From Paraescarpia echinospica (lineage: Eukaryota; Annelida; Polychaeta; Sabellida; Siboglinidae): a DNA stretch of 64,000 nt. The translations under genes were made by a program, and so were the position numbers. The DNA is taken from NCBI GenBank assembly GCA_020002185.1, contig CM034532.1, forward strand, positions 53,285,430 to 53,349,429. The letters are read 5' to 3'. Shown in pieces: positions 58,245 through 64,000 of the stretch (position 1 is the stretch's first letter; every line of letters starts with the position of its first letter). The notes under the pieces are model-generated. The model had not been told where the DNA came from and ran no database searches. It was given only the letters and a program-made list of their open reading frames with translations.

Positions 58245-61200
58245 CTGCAACAACATTCAACCAGTTAGTGTCAACAACATTCAACTGGATTCTATTGGTC
58301 AGATACAACAACATTCAACCAGTGAGTGTCAACTGGTCAATGTCAACAACATTCAACTGGTCAGTGTCAAAAACATTCAACCAGTCAGTGTCAACAACAT
58401 TCAACCGGTCAGTTTCAACAACATCCAACTGGTCAGTTTCAACAACATCCAACCAGCCAGTGTCAACAACATTCAACCAGCCAGTGTCAACAACATTCAA
58501 CCGGCCAGTGTCAACAACATTCAACCAGTCGGTGTCAACAACATTCAACCAGTCGGTGTCAACAACATTCAACCAGTCAGTTTCAACAACATTCAACCGG
58601 TCAGTTTCTACAACATTCAACCAATCAGTGTCAACAACATTCAACCAGCCAGTGTCAACAACATTCAACCAGCCAGTGTCAACAACATTCAACCAGCCAG
58701 TGTCAACAACATTCAACCAGTCAGTTTCAACAACATTCAACCAGTCGGTGTCAACAACATTCAACCAGTCAATGTCAACAACATTCAACTGGTCGGTGTC
58801 AACAACATTCAACCAGTCGGTGTCAACAACATTCAACCAGTCGGTGTCAACAACATTCAACCAATCAGTTTCAACAACATTCAACCGGTCAGTGTCAACA
58901 ACATTCAAAAAGTGAGTGCCAACAACATTCAACCAGTCAGTGCCAACAACATTCAACCAGTCAGTGTTAACAACATTCAACCGGTCAGTATCAACAACAT
59001 TCAACCAGTCAGTGTCAACAACATTCAACTGTTCGGTGTCCACATCAATCAACCAGCCAGTGTCAACAACAATCAACCAGTCAGTTTCAACAACATTCAA
59101 ACAGTCAGTGTTAACAACATTCAACCAGTCGGTGCCAACAACATTCAAACAGTCAGTTTGAACAACATTCAAACAGTCAGTTTCAACAACATTCAAACAG
59201 TCAGTGTCAACAACATTCAACCAGTCGGTGTCAACAACATTCAACCAGCCAGTGTCAACAACATTCAACCAGTCAGTTTCAACAACATTCAACCAGTCGG
59301 TGTCAACAACATTCAACCAGTCAATGTCAACAACATTCAACTGGTCGGTGTCAACAACATTCAACCAGTCGGTGTCAACAACATTCAACCAGTCGGTGTC
59401 AACAACATTCAACCAGTCAGTTTCAACAACATTCAACCGGTCAGTGTCTACAACATTCAACCAGTCAGTGTCAACAACATTCAAAAAGTGAGTGCCAACA
59501 ACATTCAACCAGTCAGTGCCAACAACATTCAACCAGTCGGTGTCAATAACATTCAACCAGTCAGTTTCAACAACATTCAACCAGTCAGTGTCAACAACAT
59601 TCAACCAGTCGGTGTCAACAACATTCAACCAGTCAGTGTTATACTTACGTCACATCCTCATCTGTGCTGACTTTTGTTTTATCCTGCAGCTTCTCTGAGA
59701 TCTTCTCTGAGCTCATCTTTGAGAATTTTTCTGAAGACTTCTCATCCGCCTTCTTACCATTGCCTGTCAAACAGCAGCATCAGCACAGTGTTACACACAC
59801 CATAGTTGACTAACAAATATAAGTCTTATTTGTATGTATCAAGTGATCACAAGTTGCCTTAGGAGATCAGAACATAGGCTGGTAAACTTGACTGAAAGGA
59901 AATGTAATTCTTTCATAATAAGAAACATTTATTTTCATACTAAAAAATGTACAATTAGATTAAAACAAAAAAGAAGAATTGCTAGACACATTATCTATAC
60001 TTTATAAAAGATGTATTTTGCAAATGTCTCTTCGCACCATATTTCTGTCAACTTATGATTATTTTAAAGTCCAGTAATTTAGTGCTAGGTTCACAGATGA
60101 CAAACGTACCATTATATATTTTGTAGGTGTGTTTATTGTCGACGTTGCTCTCTGTCTTGAGTCGTTTGGGCTTGAAGTTCTCCTGGTGTTTCCTCAGTTT
60201 GCCGGCCTCCCGTCTCACCGGGCCCCCCTCGTCATCACTGTCTGAGAACTCCTCGTCACACGTGATCCGCTTGTCACTCGCCTGAACTGCACCACAACAA
60301 CACGTGTCAATCACAGGAACAGTAACAAAAACACCTGTCAATCACATCAACTAGTCACAAAACACATGTCAATCACATGTACTACAGTAACAAAACACCT
60401 GCCAATTACCTCAACTACAGTAAAAAACCAGTCAATCATCTGAACTACAATCATAAACCACCTATCAATCATCTGAAATAGTATCTTGAACCATATGTCA
60501 ATCATCTGAACTACAACCGTAAACTACCTGTCAATCATCTGAAATACAATCACAAATCACCTGTCAATCATCTGAACTAGTCACAAAAATACCTGTCAAT
60601 CAAATGAATTATAATAACAAAAACACCTGTCAATCACGTGAATTAGTCACAAAAACAACTGTCAATAACCCAAACAGCAGTCACAAAACACCTGTCCAAA
60701 GTTGTCATGCTTTCAGAGCTTCCATTTGCAAAATGTCCTTGCAAACTCATTAAAATAAACCATGTATTTTTATATTTCCACTGAGCACATACTGATTAAA
60801 GTATTCAACAAGACCAATCTCATACCGACTCAGCCACACACAGCACACATCTGTGTTGAGTTGTAACTTACTTGAGATGCGCTTGTCTGGATTCTCGTTG
60901 TGAATCTCTGAGTCTACCTTCAAGGCATCCTCGGGGATATCTGAAAACAAACTGCTTTATAGCATAGCTTCTTGTTACATATATCTCATAAACCTCAAAA
61001 CTTAAATTGCAAAATGACAAAGCCGAATAGCTCAGTATTTTTTTTAAATAATCAAGTACTGTAATTATGACTACATTACTGTTACTTGCCTGCATTCTTG
61101 CTGTCACAGAACATAGGGTAGAGCACCACTGTGGAACTTGGGTGATGACAGAACATAGGGTAGAGCACCACTGTGGAACTTGGGTGATGACAGAACATAG

Positions 61201-63022
61201 GGTAGAGCACCACTGTGGAACTTGGGTGATGACAGAACATAGGGTAGAGCACTACTATGGAACGTGGGCAGACCTGCCTACCCCAAAAACTTCCTATTGT
61301 AATCCGTCTTCCCATTTACACTGATTTTCAGGAATATAGGCCTGCTGTGAGTAATAGTTCAGAACCGTGTCAGATATAGTCAGGAAAAGAACACGACTGT
61401 CAGTAATACTTTAATACTGTGACTATGATGATAGTTGTAACCAAAACATAATTGTCTCTAATAAACTGTGAGGTGTTTTGAAGCGTCCAATTAACAAGGT
61501 AAGGTAGATGTTCATAACCAGCATTGGTGGAAATAAAGCATGAAGAAGCGTAACTGTAATGTAAATGTGTGTATACACTATGGCATAGCTAATGTACAAT
61601 GACTGTGTTTTACTGTGTTTTCAAGTCAAAATTTAAGCAACTGAAAGAACCTCAATAATTTTTGTTTAAATGTAACATTGTAATTCTGATGTGATGTTAA
61701 CTTTCAAAAACAGCATGTCGACTCAAGCAAAATTCCACATTACAGCCAGATTATGTAATAAACGACAAATAACAAATACCACTCAGAGATTGACACTGTA
61801 AACTATAGAGAGAAACACATGACCATCAGGGTGCACAACGCATGGTAGTTCCAAACTGTAAGTTCAGAATCAACAGGTGCAAGCTGAATGCATGTCGAAC
61901 TTTACACAGCACACTGTTGCGACTAGGGCACTTGTGTAGTTCCTTCATTCAACATCGTCCCAGGCATATTTATATTACGAAAATATTGTGTCTTAGCACA
62001 CTTTTGAAGCCCACATATGAAATAGCAACCCGGTTTGCGCTAGTCTACACCACTGCAGTCATGCGTTACCACATCGCGCTCATAAAAAGGGCAATATAGA
62101 GGCGTATGTTGGTGCACACCGGGGCGCTATTTATGCCTCAAGTGCTCTAAGACGCAATGTTCTTAAAAACAAATATGCCTGGGATAATGTTGAATAACAG
62201 AACTGATGCACTGAGCATGAGGCATCAAAGTTAGGAAAAACTCAAGTTAAAATGGCAAAATCGAGGTAGGTCTACACAAGTGCCACGACTAGTTGTGTCC
62301 ACTGTCCACACAAGACATCTGTTTAGAGTGCTGTCAGTATGCTGTTACAAATTTTTGCAGCACATGTTTCTTCTTGGCTGGTGGTGGTGCCATTTCGATC
62401 TCCGCCATCATTTCGTGCCGCATGACTTCTTTTTGTCTGAGCGCGGAAATGCGAATTTAACGTAACGCTGTTTCCTATTGGCCAGATTATGACCAGAAAC
62501 AGCGAATGAAAAACCATGTCACAACAAGCTTTTGTATATATGCTGCCACCTGTTGAATATAGTGGAAGCTAAATTTGAGGAGCACCGAAGTGATTGACGA
62601 TCATTGTGATAAAGAAAGAATCCGTAATATTTTCATCCCTCGCCGTAATACCGTAATTTGAGGTGTGTTTCCGGAATGATTTCGGACAATTCGGAATGGT
62701 AGGCAGGTCTGCATGGGTGATGATTGAACTTAGGGTAGGGCATCACTATGGAACATGGGTGATGATTGAATATAGGATAGAGCACCACTGTGGAACATGG
62801 GTAATGACTGAAAGGCTGACTATGTCACATGACAGTATTAGTGCTGCCACCTACCTGTCATCTGTACACCTGGGGCATGAGGTATCATGCGCAAGTTCTC
62901 AAAGAGCCTTATTTTTACTCGTTCCAGGTATTCTGATGTATTTTGGTTTGACATGTTAGATGGACTGATGTGTAGTTTGAAATCAGGGCCGTAGTATTCA
63001 AAGTAGTCATTGTACGGCAGCT
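58181..63022 (-). CDS. HDAC1: HDAC1/HDAC2 ortholog, C-terminal part (5 exons; 5' part beyond window)
   Basis: Class I histone deacetylase; in the nucleus it removes acetyl groups from histone lysines within Sin3, NuRD and CoREST complexes. Visible exons in coding order: 63022-62855, 60940-60872, 60286-60110, 59763-59649, 58244-58181. Phases agree and give about 197 residues ending at TGA. The sequence begins [20 protein letters not shown] and has [15 protein letters not shown], both typical of HDAC1/2 and unlike HDAC3 (which has a different sequence after FEY). Then come [31 protein letters not shown] (the usual CK2 serines) and RLKTES (a SUMO-type motif). The tail is Lys/Glu/Ser-rich and longer than in vertebrates, ending [10 protein letters not shown]. 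The catalytic histidines and aspartates lie in exons outside the window. The gene converges on GTF3C3. Confidence 0.96.
58246..59640 (-). repeat. 24-bp minisatellite that makes up a whole HDAC1 intron
   Basis: About 57 copies of a 24-bp unit (GTCAACAACATTCAACCAGT and variants). It occupies the last intron of HDAC1 from about 9 nt after the donor to the acceptor itself. Stop-free frames of 481 (+) and 437 (-) codons result from the unit length. Confidence 0.98.
59649..59763 (-). CDS. HDAC1: HDAC1/2 exon (Lys/Ser-rich tail)
   Basis: Acceptor TTTGACAG|, donor GATGTGAC|GTAAGT in phase 2. Encodes [20 protein letters not shown] and on. Composition fits the basic/acidic HDAC tail; no fixed motif. 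Reading through the donor gives an immediate TAA. Confidence 0.9.
60110..60286 (-). CDS. HDAC1: HDAC1/2 exon (acidic CK2 / SUMO tail)
   Basis: Two acceptors are close together: GGTGCAG|TTCAG|GCGAG. Only the upstream one keeps the frame ([20 protein letters not shown]). Donor ATAATG|GTACGT. A degenerate array abuts the acceptor. Confidence 0.94.
60288..60700 (-). repeat. Degenerate 35-40 bp array at an HDAC1 acceptor
   Basis: Ten or so units with CACCTGTCAATCA and CTGAACTACA-like parts. The last unit on the minus strand merges into the GGTGCAG acceptor of the 60110-60286 exon. Confidence 0.85.
60872..60940 (-). CDS. HDAC1: HDAC1/2 exon (IPEDA / DPDKR region)
   Basis: Acceptor TTGTTTTCAG|, donor ATCTCAA|GTAAGT. 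Encodes [20 protein letters not shown] followed by RIS, matching vertebrate AIPEDA and DPDKRIS. Confidence 0.95.
61105..61268. repeat. 42-bp minisatellite, left part (split by a transposon)
   Basis: Four copies with CATAGGGTAGAGCACCACTG and GGAACTTGGGTGATGACAGA, in the HDAC1 intron upstream of the 60872-60940 exon. Confidence 0.95.
61269..62711. mobile_element. Non-autonomous DNA transposon with 14-bp TIRs in the HDAC1 intron
   Basis: A 1443-bp segment bounded by CAGACCTGCCTACC and its exact reverse complement, flanked by CGTGGG (61263-61268) and CATGGG (62712-62717). The flanks continue the same minisatellite on both sides, so the CRTGGG is a 6-bp target duplication. No transposase-like frame inside. 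I cannot assign a superfamily. Confidence 0.8.
62712..62815. repeat. 42-bp minisatellite, right part
   Basis: Two to three diverged copies of the same unit in the same orientation as at 61105-61268. The array resumes after the inserted element. Confidence 0.9.
62855..63022 (-). CDS. HDAC1: HDAC1/2 exon (end of the deacetylase domain)
   Basis: Acceptor TTGATTACAG|, donor ATGACAG|GTAGGT. Encodes 56 residues from the conserved [15 protein letters not shown] through [11 protein letters not shown], the last part of the catalytic domain. Confidence 0.97.
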
Positions 63023-64000
63023 CTGTAATCAAGGAGACAAATATTGTGTACTAAACATGTTTATAATCTCACAGACGAAGTTCTCAGCTTAATCAGCATA
63101 AAAAAGTAAAGGTAAGCTCTTATTTGGTGCAGTATCCAATCCTCAGGAAAGCACTTTATTCCCTGGCAGACCCGTTCAATCAAATACCATTTTGACTTCT
63201 CTGGGAAGCATTCAGCCACGCTGCAATTATTGTGTGACGATTATTCGTACACAAACATCTACCCCTTGCCAGGTACTCATCCATACCTGCAGCTGAGTGA
63301 ACTGTAGCAACACTGAGTGAACAAACTTTCCAAGGATTCAACACGGCAGCGCAGGATTCAGGTTCTCTCAATTGACACTCAGGTGCCGAGCCACTGAACT
63401 CCACACCCAGGCCAAGGTACACGTGCCAATGCCCAGTGTGCAAGTACAAAAACACACTACATTTGAGCCACGGATCAATATTTGTTGTCATCTCAAGTAC
63501 AACTCCTTATTTCCTCACTTTCTAGGCCAGACACTCAAGATGAAATGGTGTTTTTGATCAAAGATACTCAAAATGGTGCGCTGCCATATCATCACAGCTT
63601 TGTATGTGTACTATCAATAACGTTAAATTTTATAACAATTACATACCTCTATTTGACTTTTATTCACAGATCAAGTATGTCAATATGTGACCCATCTTAA
63701 CAAAATGAGTCGCATGTGGGAAATTTTTTATATTGAGTTATTAGTAGCGTTGGAAAGATCGGAATGTCTGCTTTCATGTGATCTATCATGTTAGACAATA
63801 CCTTAATTCTAACTGAAGTTATGGCTTAACAAACACATGTGGGGTAAAAACCTTCAAACCCCCAAAACGGCCGTCAAAGTTGATGCAAAATATTGCTTAT
63901 GTTTCATGAAATGTACCTTAGTTACCCTGTACAGATCTTGCTAAAAGTTGCACTACTCGAAGATAATGTCATTCTCAAGATATTCTGCTAATATGAATAC
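63023..64000 (-). other. HDAC1/2 intron up to the window edge
   Basis: The expected preceding exon (the segment before NELPYND in the family) is not found here, so it lies to the right of the window. Confidence 0.6.

Noticed and set aside
58225..59670. 481-codon open frame on + and 437-codon frame on -, with 8-residue periodicity
   Set aside because: They are the 24-bp intron satellite read in frame. The unit length is divisible by 3 and lacks stops, all frames are open in parallel, and spliced HDAC1 exons lie on both sides.
63180..63491. 103-codon minus frame upstream of the first visible HDAC1 exon
   Set aside because: Does not contain the expected HDAC sequence before NELPYND and has no fitting splice phase.

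Overview
This is eukaryotic, almost certainly animal, genomic DNA. The genes are split into short exons by AT-rich introns with GT...AG borders, there are many decayed non-LTR retrotransposons, and tandem repeats are very abundant. The protein similarities and the mix of LINEs (RTE, CR1, L2-like) suggest a marine invertebrate. A lophotrochozoan such as a mollusc is my guess, but the window does not prove it.

Two host genes can be read with confidence, and they point tail to tail. On the + strand, 26 coding exons from 30406 to 53916 join without a frame break into a 900-residue TPR protein. This is the ortholog of GTF3C3 (TFIIIC102, yeast Tfc4), a subunit of the RNA polymerase III factor TFIIIC. 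On the - strand, five exons from 63022 down to 58181 encode the C-terminal end of a class I histone deacetylase of the HDAC1/HDAC2 type. Its catalytic 5' part lies beyond the right edge.

The left 30 kb holds no host gene I can support. It is a graveyard of LINEs. An L2/CR1-like 3' fragment lies at 5090-6065 (+). An RTE element at 11985-19560 (-) is split by a nested CR1-like element at 14187-18878 with an imperfect 10-bp target duplication. A 5'-truncated L2-like tail lies at 19560-20340 (+), and a further LINE fragment at 23700-24330 (-). A second RTE at 26060-30180 (-) is broken by a TTAA-flanked element at 26857-28761 that carries a 1.5-kb palindrome with tRNA-like (A box/B box) arms, and again by an inverted near-identical copy of that palindrome's core. 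The 3' tail of this second RTE has been amplified into a 25-copy satellite at 24755-26065. A tRNA-derived SINE head sits 80 bp before the GTF3C3 start codon.

The most striking property of the right half is the position of its minisatellites. In both genes many arrays start or end exactly at splice sites, and their repeat units contain the splice site itself: 5' sites in GTF3C3 introns 5, 8, 10 and 20; 3' sites in introns 11, 22 and 25; the 3' site of one HDAC1 intron; and one HDAC1 intron of 1404 bp that is a 24-bp satellite from end to end. The result is ladders of decoy donors or acceptors next to constitutive exons. GTF3C3 intron 9 uses a GC-AG border, judged from reading frame and homology.
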